Below are positions 35,077-46,803 of a stretch of DNA of 64,000 nucleotides, in pieces. Origin of the DNA: Oxytricha trifallax (taxonomy: Eukaryota; Ciliophora; Spirotrichea; Sporadotrichida; Oxytrichidae); the NCBI GenBank assembly GCA_000711775.1, contig ARYC01017211.1:62001-126000 (forward strand), written 5' to 3'. Both the position numbers and the translations under genes were made by a program. How positions within the stretch are numbered: position 1 is the stretch's first letter; each line of letters opens with the position of its first letter. Under the pieces are notes generated by a model. It did not search any database, was not told the origin of the DNA, and saw nothing but the letters and a program-made list of their open reading frames with translations.

Positions 35077-35605
35077 TTCAGAATTTCAAATTTAATAATT
35101 TTACATCTATTCAGAATGAATTATTTAAAATCAATTAAATTATGAGGTTTATAAAATTTTAATAAATCTATTCTAAAATTATCATAATAATTCAATAATA
35201 AGAAAAATCTTTAAATTTAAAACTTGTCTAATTTAAGATTGGGGAAAAAATTAAATATTATTAACAAGTTATAAAGATAGATATATATTAATTATAATCG
35301 AATCATTATATTTTATTAATATAAGTAATTTATATAATCACCTTGAGTCTAAAAAGTATTAAATATTTATATATAGTAAAAAAATATAAATATTAAGAAA
35401 TTATAAAAAGAATCTAGAATGTATGTCAAAAGTCCTCTACAATAAACTTAAAGATTTATATTATTAAATATAGATTAATAATTTTAATTTCTTAGTTTTG
35501 TTCCAATGAAAAATACTAATTAAGTGATAGTAAAAATGATTCTTATTTATTTATGAACAAAAATCAAATATTAAACTTTTTATAATTTTAAGGAATTGTA
35601 CTTAC
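35077..35605. other. AT-rich DNA, no feature recognised
   Basis: Nothing supported between the hypothetical gene and the next inverted-repeat element. Confidence 0.4.
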
Positions 35606-37326
35606 CAACACCCCCAAACCCCCCCCCTATAAAAAATATGACCTTCTCCTTCCCTTCTTATAATAAAATTTTTCAAATTTCATTTAAAATGTATTCTTAT
35701 GCTTTGAATAATGCTCTATCTTGAAATAAATCTTGCCCTTCTGGCAACTACAGTTATTAATAATTTATCTGATAAGTTTCACTTCGTCCTTCGACTTTTC
35801 ATTATAGATGCTTCAATAGGAAAACATTTCAAACACAATTTATTTTGAGTGTTTATTTTATTTATAAACTTACACAAATTTATTTAAAGTATTTTATCTC
35901 TTAAATTGTCTTCATTAACCATAATTCTTTAAACTAATTTGCTAAACATTTTTAATTTTGTAAATAAAGTGACTTCTCAGATTTATAGGCAATGAAAAAA
36001 TTCTAAGCTTAAAATAATTTTTTATGATAAACTATTTTATAATAGTCACAATTTAATTGAATGAATCTTATAAATATATATATATATTAATTAGTAAATT
36101 TGGTAAGACATTTAATTGAATTACAATAAATTATATTCATTGAATTAATTAATTATATAATTACATCTTTATTTAGGGTCAAACATTTTCATTTTAGCAC
36201 TACCTATATTGTAATTTTATTTCTTTAATTATTTACATGACACAATTTCTCTTCATTTCAATAATATAAACCTTCTTCATCTTCTCAAGAAAAAAAGTAA
36301 GTTTTATAAAAATAATGCATCTTGAAAGAATTTAATGATGCCACAATCTTCTAGAGAAAGTAATCCTCATCGAAGTATCATAATTATATACTTACATCTT
36401 TTGCTCCTTAAATTTCTTAATAGGATTTTAAAACTTTAACAAGAAAGATAAATAGGGATATTTTAGTTACTTATTTTTCAAATTGTAAATATCCTTTAAT
36501 ATATTGAGTAAATATGTTTTTGCTAACCACTATTCTATTATGGTTTTCTTATAATATTTAGAAAAATTTACAACTTCATAAATAATTAATGAATTTTAAA
36601 AATATGAATTTGAATTAAAGGTATACATAAAACAAACTACAATTGATAAAGAACAAAGATTAAAAATTAGTTTAGGTAGCAAAGTAATGAGGCCTTAAAT
36701 CCTATGCTTTGAGAATTAATGTCAATAAATATAGTTTGATTTACAGTATTATTTTATTACTTGATTAATTATTTTTAAATTATTATTATAATCTTATTTA
36801 AAACTCTCTTAATTCCTCTTCTATTTATATTTATCTTTATGAATTTACAATAACAAATTATATTTATATTGAAAGATAAAAAACATTGAATTTAATTTTG
36901 TTTACATTAATATATTTTAATAAAATATGTTTTTCATTACCAATTAAAATCTGAGAAGACACTTTATTTACAAAAGTGAAATGTTAATCAAATTATTTCA
37001 AAGAAATATGGTGAATGATAAACGATTTAAGAGATAAAAAATACTTTAAATAAATTTGTGTAAGTTTATCAATAAAAATAATTAATTTAAAATTATACAC
37101 TCAAAAGTAAATTGTATTTGAAATTTATCCTATAGAAGCAAGTATCAATAAAAGTCGAAGGACGATGTTAAACTTATCAGATAAAATAATTAATAACAGC
37201 AACTGCCTGAAGGGCAAGATTTTTTTAAAAGATAGGGATGATTCAAAGCATAAGAATATATTTTTCATGAAATTTTATTAAAAGGGGAGGAGGGTGATAA
37301 TTTTTATAGGGGGCATGGGGGTGTTG
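35606..37326. mobile_element. 1.7-kb element with ~380-bp inverted repeats and C-rich ends
   Basis: The ends are CAACACCCCCAAACCCCCC and, inverted, CAACACCCCCATGCCCCC. The arms (about 35606-35990 and 36950-37326) share landmarks such as CTTATGCTTTGAATA / its complement and GTCCTTCGACTTTT / complement. The centre carries a minus-strand open stretch. No clear target duplication could be picked out. The C/G-run ends recall other elements in the window. Confidence 0.75.
36180..36725 (-). other. Coding-like segments inside the 35.6-37.3 kb element
   Basis: Minus strand is open from 36725 to about 36478 (IDINSQSIGFKASLLCYLNQ, then hydrophobic). Shorter pieces follow near 36390-36300 (YFDEDYFLQKIVASLNSFKM) and 36290-36180 (LEKMKKVYIIEMKRNCVM). 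They might be an element-encoded protein or captured host sequence; no family recognised. Confidence 0.35.
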
Positions 37327-37484
37327 ATCAGAACATATATTTCATTTAGTTTTCTATATATTAAAATAAATTACAAACTTGTAAAATTTATTTGTTCTTA
37401 TTAATATTCTCAAGATTTTATTAATATTACTGATATTTTAATTTAAATATTAGGAAAAGTTATAAATAAATCAAAATGTATTCA

Positions 37485-37841
37485 AGTTTAAGCTTACTAT
37501 TGTGATTGTTATATTAAATTTACTTTTTGTGAAGTTATCCAAAGATCTTTTTCTTAATTTGCAAAGGCTTGATATTGTTGACATTCGATGACGTAGGGAT
37601 CTCTTATACCTTTCTCAAACTCTTTTTAAAACCAGCATTGACATCAGTTTATAACGAAAATAAATAAGGTAATTATTATTAAAGTTTATTTTCTTAATGA
37701 TTGACCTGGCATTTAAATATGGATATCCATATTTACAGCTGTTTTTGTTCTTTTATTTGGTTTTCTTTTTGAAGCTTTCTAAATATTTATGGGCTTTTCT
37801 TCAATTTCAAATTCAGAAAGAACTGTTGATTAATCTATGCT
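37485..37841 (-). other. Coding segments, probable single-span membrane or secreted protein
   Basis: One frame with a single TGA at 37646-37644. Upper part: STVLSEFEIEEKPINIQKAS, then basic KRKPNKRTKTAVNM and a hydrophobic run (TLIIITLFIFVIN). After the TGA: CQCWFQKEFEKGIRDPYVIE and more. Composition is clearly protein-like; the TGA may mark an IES or intron boundary. No family recognised. Confidence 0.5.
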
Positions 37842-38029
37842 AAAATTTTAAATATATTATAGAATATAGGGGTGTTCATTGATAATCTAAAAATAATAAT
37901 TAAATATGAAATAAAACCTCAAATTTATTCAGTTTCCATGAAATTGTAATTTTAATACATTAAGATAATAAGTAAGCTTAACCATAAGGTAAAGATAATA
38001 TTTTGATGTTTAAATACTAAACTTTGAAG

Positions 38030-38420
38030 TTTTAATTTAATTATTTTAACTATGCTAGTCATATGGGCTGACTATAACTGCTCCGTGTTGAATTAGTTAT
38101 CTGCTTTTTAATCTTACACTTTAGTGTTGTCTATGTCTATTTTTTTCTATTTTACACATTTTAATATTCTACATAAGTCTCCAATTTTTATGTTTTCTAT
38201 ATTACGAATTATTTTTGCAATTATAGGATAATGGTCTCCTTGAGGGGCCGCTTAAATTATATTTTTTAATTTTTAAAGACGTTCTATAAATCATTAAGAC
38301 TTCGAAATGTCATGTTATAACTCACTAAACTGGTTTCTAATGATTTTCCAAGTAACTTTCATCAGCCCAGATTATAATAACTTTCACTTTATCATCATGA
38401 AAGCTTTAAATATTCAATAA
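38030..38420 (-). other. Coding segments duplicated in inverted orientation
   Basis: Minus-strand pieces: KVIIIWADESYLENHQKPV (about 38385-38325) and, in another frame, QAAPQGDHYPIIAKIIRN (about 38250-38195) running on through TEQLQSAHMTSIV (about 38060). A decayed inverted copy lies at about 38650-38880 on the plus strand (VTMVWVDLGYLENHQRFIW). No family is assigned. Confidence 0.45.
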
Positions 38421-38649
38421 GTATTATTTCTTATTATATTTGTGTTTGTAATACATTATTTTTATTAATGTTTTCATTGCTGTAATATTTACATTGAGAA
38501 CTTTTCAAAAATAGCAAATAGATAAGTTAACATAATAATTGTATTTGCAACTATTATAACAGCTTAGCATGATAACAGAAAGAAATATTTAAAATAAAAA
38601 AATAATATAAAACATATATATTAAGAAAATGAGTCATTCTAATTCAATA

Positions 38650-38880
38650 TTTAATGCTTTTTATGATGCTAACTTTAAAAGTTACTATGGTCTGGGTTGA
38701 TTTAGGTTACTTGGAAAATCATTAGAGATTTATTTGGTGAGTAATAACTTAACAATTTAAGATTTAATTATTCAAAATTCTTAGAACGTTTTTAAAATTG
38801 GCAATGATATTTAGAGGCCCCCAGAGTTCCATTACCCAATTATATTATAAATTCTAAATTTACAGAATGATCATGTACCC
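38650..38880 (+). repeat. Inverted, decayed copy of 38200-38410
   Basis: Plus-strand sequence from about 38650 matches the complement of 38410-38200, including TACTTGGAAAATCATTAGA and the following ~150 bp with many substitutions. The loop between the copies is about 230 bp. Confidence 0.7.
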
Positions 38881-39190
38881 TAGATTTACGAAAATAAAAA
38901 GAGCAGTCAAAAGAATAGTTTAAGGGGAAAGTTTATGAAATATTAAATAATTGTTGTTTTTTAGAAAGGAATTATAAATAAAGATAGGTCTTATTTATTT
39001 TAGGCAAAAACTATAATTAAGTATAATAATACTATAAAAAATAAAGAATTTTATATTTACTATAAAATAAAATATATATATTCCTATGCGAATTTAGTTA
39101 TAATATTTATTTGAAATTATTATCAATAATTGCTTAACTAAAAGTGGCAATGGAATATAAAAAAAAATATTGTTTATAAAATTGGTTAAG

Positions 39191-40005
39191 TCATTTAGGT
39201 AAATAAAAAATTAATGATTTATAATAGTCATTCTTTCTGTTTGATTCTTTATTCATTTTAAATAATATGTGAATTTTTTCAACTAAGGTGTTATAATTGC
39301 CCTAACCCAAATATTAAACTTCGTAAATAATAATTATTGAATAGTTCAATAGTTGTTAAATAATTAAAATTGTAAAAAAATAAAATTTGAAAATATTTTA
39401 TTGATATATTAAAATCCAAGATTTAATGTATGGATTTAATATCATTTTTATATTATAATTACTTCTAATAAAACAATAAAATCTAAAAATAAAAAATTAT
39501 GAATATTTATTCGAATGATGACCCAACCTATAAATAGTCAGGAATCCTATAATAAATTTTACAATTTTAATTTAATAATTAAATTTTTATAAGTTCATTT
39601 TAAGTTCATCATCAAGTTTATAAAAGTCCATAAAAGGTATAAATCCATATATAATAGTTATTATACATGTCTCACTAAAAATTTCAAAAAAATTCTTGGT
39701 TGGGTCTAAGTACGGTTTATGTTTAATTAAGTACACGAGTGTTAAAAATTGTAGTAGTATTATTATGTTTAGCTGAATTCCTTGACAATAGTCTAAAAAC
39801 ACTAGAGTTATCCCAAATATATAATATGGTATAAAATTTAATATAAAAACTTATTTAAAATATTTGTCTTTTTATGATCTTTAATGTTGAAAATTATTAA
39901 CAACTTTCTTTTACACCCTCATCAAAGGGAGAAAATCAGGCTTTAAAAAAATTGGGAAATTCAGGTCTAATAAATGAAATTGCGTAAACTGAGATTATTG
40001 GAAAT
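39191..40005 (-). CDS. Multi-span membrane protein, C-terminal part
   Basis: Minus strand stays free of TGA for 271 codons, ending TGA at 39193-39191. The core (39802-39587) reads FLDYCQGIQLNIIILLQFLT, VYLIKHKPYLDPTKNFFEIF, FYKLDDELKMN: two hydrophobic spans and a KPxxDPxxNxxEIF motif like that of the large multi-pass membrane proteins common in ciliates. Beyond, the frame stays open to KIHILFKMNKESNRKNDYYK. A hydrophobic stretch in another frame just upstream (FAFCMIFPIISVYAISFI, about 40025-39945) probably belongs to the same gene. It continues from 40252-40950. Start and splice/MDS joins unresolved. Confidence 0.65.
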
Positions 40006-40251
40006 ATCATGCAGAAGGCAAAGAGAAAAAAATAAATATTTTAAATATTGTATATAGAGGATGATTGAAAGTAGAGATCCTAATGAGTCTGCTATATAAA
40101 TAAAAGTCAACTATATAATGATATTAAAGTGGAAAATATTAGTACTCTTGAAATATTGCATAATTGCTAAACTCTTAAAAATGTAATAATGAAAAAATAA
40201 TTATAATTTTGTCTGAGGTATTCCTCATTAAATTAAAGAATTATGTAATCA

Positions 40252-40950
40252 AATTATCACAAATAATTATAATTCATTATAATTGATTGAATTACATTCA
40301 AGAATTTAATTTAGAGATCTTAATGATTTTAAAGAAAAATTAACAAAATTAAATTCTTTTAAAAGATTTTAAAATAAATTTTTGAAACTTGAAGAGTGAA
40401 AATTGTGATTTGAAAGATAAAATTTTTTAATTCTCAAAATTTCAATTTTAATGAGATTGATAGAAGAACATATACAGAGTTAAAGCTAGGATTAAATTAA
40501 AAATAAATAATTTTTTCTTAATTGATTCAATAGCAAATCTAAGAATGACATTGAAATATAAGTTTTTATTTAATCTCTTTCTGAATCGTTTAAAACTATA
40601 AAAATTGTCAGTTTAATATTGCCGCTTACAATCCAATTTATTTATAATACTTTATTATTATAAACTTAAGTTCCTAATAACTGTAGTAATCTTTCAATTA
40701 CAATAATTATGACAATTATGAACAAGATGTAAAAAATTAAGCCCAAGTTATTGATCAAATTTACTGATTAAAAACCTAAAGTATCAAAGTAGCTATTATG
40801 AGCATATGCTTAATTTTCAAATTCAGCCATGTTAAAGAGAACTTTATCAAAATTATCTGTTGAAATGAACTGAAAGTTATATAATTCAATATTTATTATA
40901 ATCATTTTAAGTAATTACTTGAATTACAATTGAGATTAACAATCTCAATA
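40252..40950 (-). CDS. Multi-span membrane protein, upstream part
   Basis: Minus strand open for about 233 codons between TGA near 40952 and TGA 40251-40249. It reads FISTDNFDKVLFNMAEFENQ, then SYFDTLGFQSVNLINNLGLI, and a long hydrophobic span (FYILFIIVIIIVIERLLQLL), as expected for the same ciliate membrane-protein type as 39191-40005. The last ~100 codons are less convincing. An in-frame TTTCAG near 40875 could be an intron end. Confidence 0.65.
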
Positions 40951-41058
40951 AATTTGCACATAATTTTTAATGCATTATGAAAGAAAAATAGAAGTTTTTT
41001 TATTTGAATTTTTACTATATTAATAATTAAGAAAGAATGAAAATGGTTAATATTATTA

Positions 41059-41300
41059 TTATAGTAGGAATCATTCGATTTTGGGAAATTGATTAAAATT
41101 AAATTCAATTTATTTCTAATATGGTAGTTAAAGTTGGCAAATTTGACGATCTTGGGCTCATTTGATAGGGAATATAAAATTAACTGGACTTTACTATTGG
41201 TGGTACTAATTTATCGAATCGAGGGAGCGAGATAACTTCACTTTAATTAAATGTCTCTAAATTCATTGAATTATATTCTCACAAGTAATTGTAATATAAT
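41059..41300. mobile_element. GTAGGAATA foldback family, partial member
   Basis: Starts GTAGGAATCATTCGATTTTG and runs through GGGCTCATTTGATAGGGAAT and GGACTTTACTATTGGTGG, matching one arm of 2405-2816. The other arm is not recognisable. Confidence 0.6.
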
Positions 41301-41588
41301 AATTATCTTTGATGCTAAAATTTATGAGATTTAAACTTATTATTTTATGAATAATAAATAATGATTATATTAATGAAATTTAAAACTTATTTATATATTT
41401 TTAATGATAAAAAGAAAAGTTTTATTTATTGAGATGTCGCATAATTTGTATTTTTTATTCTTCTATTGTAAAATTTATCGAAAATAAACCTTGAAAAGTA
41501 AACTTTTTTATTATAAAGTATCGTAAAATTTTGAACATTTAATTTATCGTAAATTACATTTACAAAGTTAGAAATATCAATGATCGAA

Positions 41589-42054
41589 ATGAAGATGATT
41601 TATATATTTGCTGGAGTTCTAATAGTCATTAATGGTAAATGAGTAATATATTAAAAACCACTTATCATGTCCCACAGTAATTACATGCTTTTAGACCTAA
41701 TAAATCTTAACAAAATAAAATGATTACAAAAGCAGGTTAATAGCAAAATTAGATCCCATAAAACTTTAAAAGGAAGTTGATGCTCCATCTACAACCTAAG
41801 TCAATTATGCTTACAAACTTTCAAATTAAATATAATGTATTTTATATTGAATTATTTCAGATATCTAAGGGGGCAAAGATTTACTCATTTCATAGTTCTT
41901 AGCAATTGACATCTTCATGTCCTTATCCTAGTACAAATAGTTTTCTAAAAACTATATCAAAAGCTAATCAGGTACCTATATAAATCTTATATAATTATTA
42001 TTTATTTTACACTGTCTTGAGAAACTTATTTTAGATCTTAAAAAATAATTTTGA
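41589..42054 (+). CDS. Secreted or membrane protein, N-terminal exons
   Basis: ATG at 41589 with a signal peptide (MKMIYIFAGVLIVING). Two candidate introns: 41635-41677 (43 nt, GTAAAT...CCACAG) and 41837-41860 (24 nt, GTATTT...TTTCAG). Spliced, the frame reads QNDYKSRLIAKLDPIKLQKE, VDAPSTTQVNYAYKLSN, GGKDLLISQFLAIDIFMSLS and stops at TGA 42052-42054, 132 codons. The stop may lie in germline-only DNA, and the gene may continue in the plus-strand segments at 42690-43130 and beyond. It is divergent from the 40252-40950 gene. No family recognised; a Cys-poor ectodomain with a charged, balanced composition. Confidence 0.6.
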
Positions 42055-42165
42055 CTGTTAAAATGTCAGCTGTGTAATCAGTGATATTATAGTTACAGTA
42101 CTCTATGCTATCGTCTGATTTTTTCATTTAGCTAAACTAATATAATATTGTCGATTACATATAAT

Positions 42166-42648
42166 TTATCAAGATTATTAATTTCTTTTAATTTATCTTA
42201 AATTTATTATATTTTTAGGTACTCTACCGCATTTGATCTGTTTTTACGGAAGAGTACCTTAAATTTATTAATTTTCAAATTATTTAATTTTAAATACTTT
42301 AAATTAAATATGAGATATAGCTACTTAAAAAAAATTATATAGAATTAGTAAATATAATTAAGATAGTAAAAAGTAAAAATTGTTTGAATATAAGGCAATA
42401 TTATTCAACATAGAGTATTTGATGATTATAATTTCTAATTATTTCTATTTATCAAGACTTTTATAATTCTATATTACGTTTTTATAGATAGAAAGTATAT
42501 ATAATTTTAATATAAAGTATTTAGAATAAAATAATTTGAAAATTAATATAATTGAGGTATTCTACCCCAAAACTGATTAAATGCGATAGGGTACCTAAAG
42601 TATAAAATTAATATAAAGAAAAAGAAATGAGCAATCTTGATAAATTAA
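42166..42648. mobile_element. Foldback element with AATTTATCAAGATT ends
   Basis: Arms of about 165 bp (42166-42330 and 42480-42648) are inverted copies, with internal hairpins around TAGGTACTCTACCGCATTTG and its relative near 42555-42597. No gene. It lies between two plus-strand coding segments. Confidence 0.7.
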
Positions 42649-42689
42649 ATTTAATTTCCAAAAATATGTTTTTTTAGCTAATTAGAATC

Positions 42690-43130
42690 AAAAGTGACTT
42701 TTGTAAAATGATTTCACTATGAGCCCATATTTTCATATCATTGAAATAAAATTTAAAATCAATAATATCATGAGAGAGTTTGATAAAGACCGTGCCAGAG
42801 AATGTAATTCGAGAAATATAAGCTGTGAGTTGCTTCCCTTAGGTTTTAGGTTAATTTTAAAAAGACATTTTTGCCAGGTAAGTTTGCTGTTGTAGTTATA
42901 ATTAAATATTGCCTGTATCACTAGATGAAGTATTATCAGATGACGAATTTGAGGAAGAAGGAGGTATATAGTAATCATCAAGATTAAAAATATAAACAAG
43001 ATTTATTTCTTCAGGATCAATTGCTTTTGACTTTTCCACTTCAACGTTTACAGTATACCATTAAAAATCCAAAAAAACCTTCAGAAGTTTGTTCGAATTA
43101 TTAATTGTAAAGAGAGTTAAGTTTAATTGA
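42690..43130 (+). other. Coding segments of the plus-strand gene
   Basis: Plus-strand piece from about 42700: IIEIKFKINNIMREFDKDRA, RECNSRNISCELLPLGFRL; then in the next frame PVSLDEVLSDDEFEEEG up to 42963. Next comes a 51-nt candidate intron (42964-43014, GTATAT...TTCAG; also open if retained), then SIAFDFSTSTFTVYHQ and SKKTFRSLFELLIVKRVKFN to TGA 43128-43130. Strongly protein-like. Probably continues 41589-42054 after removal of germline DNA. Confidence 0.55.
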
Positions 43131-43697
43131 GGAAGAATTATTTGACTATTTTTAGGGCTTAATAAGGGGATGAGAGTTTAGATTTTATATTCTTAAATAA
43201 AGAGATATAAGAAAAATAATTTCTATATCAATTAAACACTACTTTAGCATTATAGGTTGAATTATTTATTATTAGTTATCATTTTAAGTCTTATCTCTTT
43301 TTCATAAAACTTATGTTACACTGATTTAGAAACTCTTTTTTTCTGTTAATTATCCTTTACCGATATTGGTATTAAAATTCTTTTTTCTGAAACCTCAAAT
43401 ATTAAACTAAATAGCAATCCTTTGAGACTTTAATATTTTGAATATAGCCAGTATCTCCGAACTATTACAATTTAAGATACTAGTATAATTTAAATAACAT
43501 CTATTTACTTTAATATTTCTGAATCATTAAATATAGATATAATATCACAGATCTTAAAGCGAATTCGAATTTTAACCAATGTTAATAAATATGATTAATG
43601 AGAAACTAATATAATACTTTGAATTTCCAAGGTGGTATAAGTTAAGATAAATATCCATTCAAATGCTTAAGAAGCAATATTCTTAAAATTAGCATGA
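43131..43697. other. AT-rich DNA, mostly unassigned
   Basis: The minus strand is free of TGA from about 43790 to 43285, but the translation is low in diversity and overlaps a better plus-strand segment. I do not call it. Confidence 0.35.
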
Positions 43698-43928
43698 TAT
43701 GTGTGGAACAATCAAACTTATATGTGTAATCTAGGTTTTGAGTTATCCAGTAAATTTATTGCATTTATTTTATCAAAGGCTCCTTAATCAGTAATTTTTT
43801 AAATAAAATATATTAATTATTAATTTAAAAACATTAATAGATTCCCATTTAATTTCTGGAATAATATTCATTAATTACTCCTCCTTTTATCAGTATTATT
43901 TTAATTACCTTCTTTTGGGTTTGTATGA
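43698..43928 (+). other. Coding segment of the plus-strand gene
   Basis: 77-codon frame between TGA codons: YVWNNQTYMCNLGFELSSKF, IAFILSKAPQSVIF, then hydrophobic LLLLLSVLFQLPSFGFV. Protein-like first half, membrane-like second half. Confidence 0.45.
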
Positions 43929-43953
43929 AGCAGGTTGATTTTAGCTGAATTTT

Positions 43954-44582
43954 GGGGGGGAAATACCTGAACTTTTAATATTTTAATCAGAATAATATTC
44001 CCTCATAGATCTTTAATAGTATGTATAGACTATTTGAACGGTCAATAATCATGATTTAGAAGTTTAAAACAAAATATTGTTAATCACTGATGTCGATAAG
44101 GCTATAATTATGATAGTTTTATCATCATATTTTGCGATTAAATTTTAAATTATTTTTTTGTAGAAAAATAACAACTATTTTTATTAAATCAATAATTATT
44201 TTAATTTAATCTAAATGTAAGTTAATAACTTCATTCCACTATAAATCAAGTCAAAGTCTTTAAATTCATTTGATTTAATTAATTAAAAAAGGCTTTGATT
44301 AATAGTTTATTCACTTACATTTAAATTAAATTAGATATTGATTTAATAAAATAGTTGTTTTTTTAAAAAAATAAAATACTACTTTAAAATTTAATTGCAA
44401 ATATAATGATAAAACCTATCATAATTATAGCCTTATCGACATCAGTGAGTAAAATTCTTATGTTTTCAACTTTAGAATCATGATTATTGACCCATTAAAT
44501 ACCTTTTACTTACTATTTTAGATTTATGTGGGAATATTATTCTGATTAAAATATTATAGATTCAGGTATTGTCCCCCTCCCC
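43954..44582. mobile_element. G-run foldback element, member 1 (6-bp duplication)
   Basis: 629 bp, arms of about 310 bp inverted to each other, left end GGGGGGGAAATACCTGAAC, right end its complement with a C-run. Flanked by the 6-bp duplication AATTTT (43948-43953, 44583-44588). The end sequence resembles the element at 62800-63404. Confidence 0.8.
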
Positions 44583-45173
44583 AATTTTCTGAGTCCTATA
44601 ATTAAACTAAACTACCCGCTTATTTCATTTGATGGAGAGAGAATGAGCTAATCTTTATTTAAGCTAATAAATTTCAAAGCTTGCTCTCCATGCAATTATT
44701 TTTATCATTCTAAAACAAAATATAACAATTCTATGATAATCTTTTGTCCAAAATCATTTTTAATAGAAGGCAAATTAATTATACGCAAAGTTCCTGCTTA
44801 CATGAATATGTCTAAAGGTTAACTCTGGAACTAAATAATTTAAATAATTAATTATAATATCTCGGGATTTACATATCTACTAATGTCTTAATATGAGGTA
44901 TAGTATTATTTTTAAATATATTTTTAGAAATTGTAATTGAAATAATTCAATTTAGTAAAAAGATTCTTTTAATTGATAATTTTAAGTTTTAGTAAAATTT
45001 AAATTAAAAAATAAATATTTTTACATTCAGAATAATTTGGGCTTTCAACTATAATTTTCCAATCCTGCACCTATGTAATATAGCTAAAAGAATATTTAAA
45101 AGCATCTAAAATCCAAAAGTAAAATTAAATCTCTTTATAAAAATTAATAGCTATTGTATCTTTTTAATTTTGA
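44583..45173 (+). CDS. Probable coding segment of the plus-strand gene
   Basis: Open from the element edge to TGA 45171-45173, about 197 codons. The first half is protein-like (YPLISFDGERMSQSLFKLIN, CPKSFLIEGKLIIRKVPAYM, ISGFTYLLMSQYEVQYYF); the second half is richer in Phe/Ile/Lys. No ATG at its start, so it is an internal part. No family recognised. Confidence 0.5.
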
Positions 45174-45264
45174 AAATTGTATAATATGATTATTTTTTTA
45201 TTTATATTAGTGTAATTACTATTATTTTGATTTTATTTAAATTATTAATTTACATATTTAATAT

Positions 45265-45703
45265 TTTACTCAATATTTTCTTCTTAACCATAAAAGTCAA
45301 TCTATGTTGACACAAAGTAAAATCCAACATCCTAAGTTAAACTAGTAAAAACGTCATAATATCTATGTGTCACATTGATATGATTTAAATTATAAAAGTT
45401 ATAACTATTAATTATTATGATGCTGCACAAAATACGGAGCACTCTATATTGTAATAATTATTGATTAGAAATTGCATGAAGAATCCTATATTTTATATTT
45501 TAATTAAAAATTATCTAATCTTTTAAAACAAAGATAACTATTATTTAATGAATTAAAGTGTTGATAGTTTCTTAACGACAAAATTGAAAATATAAATTAC
45601 AAATACAGTTTTTAATTTATATAGTATTGGACATAAATAATCAAAATTTTCCAGATTTAATTAAATTTAATCAGAATGTATTTATAAAGTCCTTACCTTT
45701 TGA
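45265..45703 (+). other. Coding segments of the plus-strand gene
   Basis: About 45265-45380: SSQPQKSIYVDTKQNPTSQV; then 45410-45703, 97 codons to TGA: NYYDAAQNTEHSILQQLLIR, SVDSFLTTKLKIQITNTVFN. Plausible continuation of the upstream segments on the same strand. Confidence 0.4.
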
Positions 45704-46242
45704 GGATAAAAAATAGTTCATATTATATTCATCTAATTTTTATTTACAAAATAAATGATTTATTTGTAATTTATATTTAATTACTTATAAAATGAATTAA
45801 AAATAATTTTAATAATAAAATTTGAAATAGCATGAAGAATTCGTGCATTCATACTAGACGCTTTCTTCTACAATTTAAGTCTAAGAGCTCAATAAATAAA
45901 ATAAATAAAAAAAAATCAATTGATAGTGGTAAACATACGGAACTGGATACTCTATTATTTTTATAGATTAATAATGTAATATTTATTATTTTAAATGAGA
46001 ATTCGCAAAGTGTTTAAACTTCCATTTAAAACGGTATCTCTCTAAAACATTTTATAGTATTCTAAAATAAATTTTACAAATATTATATTTAATTTATACT
46101 ATCTAAATCATTATGAATTTGAATAATTATCTTAGTAATAGATTTTATTTCTATATAAACTATAAATATAAGAGATTAATTAATTTATAAGTGTCTTAAG
46201 ATTCTCAGTGAATTAATAAAAATATAATTTTCACAAATCTGA

Positions 46243-46803
46243 ATAAAGTACTAATTATTTAATTTATATAAACAAAAATTAACATATAATTATAAACAAG
46301 TTAAATTAATACTTCATCTATTATAACATTTTTTAAAAATAAAATATTATGCAAAAAGAAATTAATTAAGTTTGAAAAGAATTTATAAAGAATTTGAAAA
46401 GAAAAATAACTTTCAAATTAATAAATATTAAATGAATCTAAATGTTAATATTAAAACAGCTGTAGAAATTATTAATTTTCTTGCACAAACTATAAGTTAA
46501 GTTGAATGTCTTTTTCCTTAAAGTATTGCTTTATGGAGTATAGTTTAAAGTAACGTTTTTATTAAGAATTGGCTACCTAAATTCTATAAATGTTTCTGTA
46601 AAGAAAGTATTTTCAAAAATTTACTATATTGTTTTAAATTTGATATGAATAAAGAAAGTGTCAGGCTCAGTTACAGAGAAATAGTTATTGTCTTTCTATT
46701 CTCAGAAAGCATTTATTTTTGTTAAGATTTTAATATTCTGGCAAAAATAATTATTTTTAATAAATAAAAACAAATTGTTAATTATTATTAAAAAAATCAT
46801 TGA
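46243..46803 (+). CDS. Coding segment, hypothetical
   Basis: 187 codons without TGA, ending TGA 46801-46803. The middle is convincing: NVNIKTAVEIINFLAQTISQ, SIALWSIVQSNVFIKNWLPK, FYKCFCKESIF, MNKESVRLSYREIVIVFLF. An in-frame ATG at about 46432 could be a start. No family recognised. Confidence 0.5.

Noticed and set aside
43285-43790. About 165-codon minus-strand frame
   Set aside because: Open by TGA absence, but overlaps a more protein-like plus-strand segment (43698-43928); composition is AT-driven.
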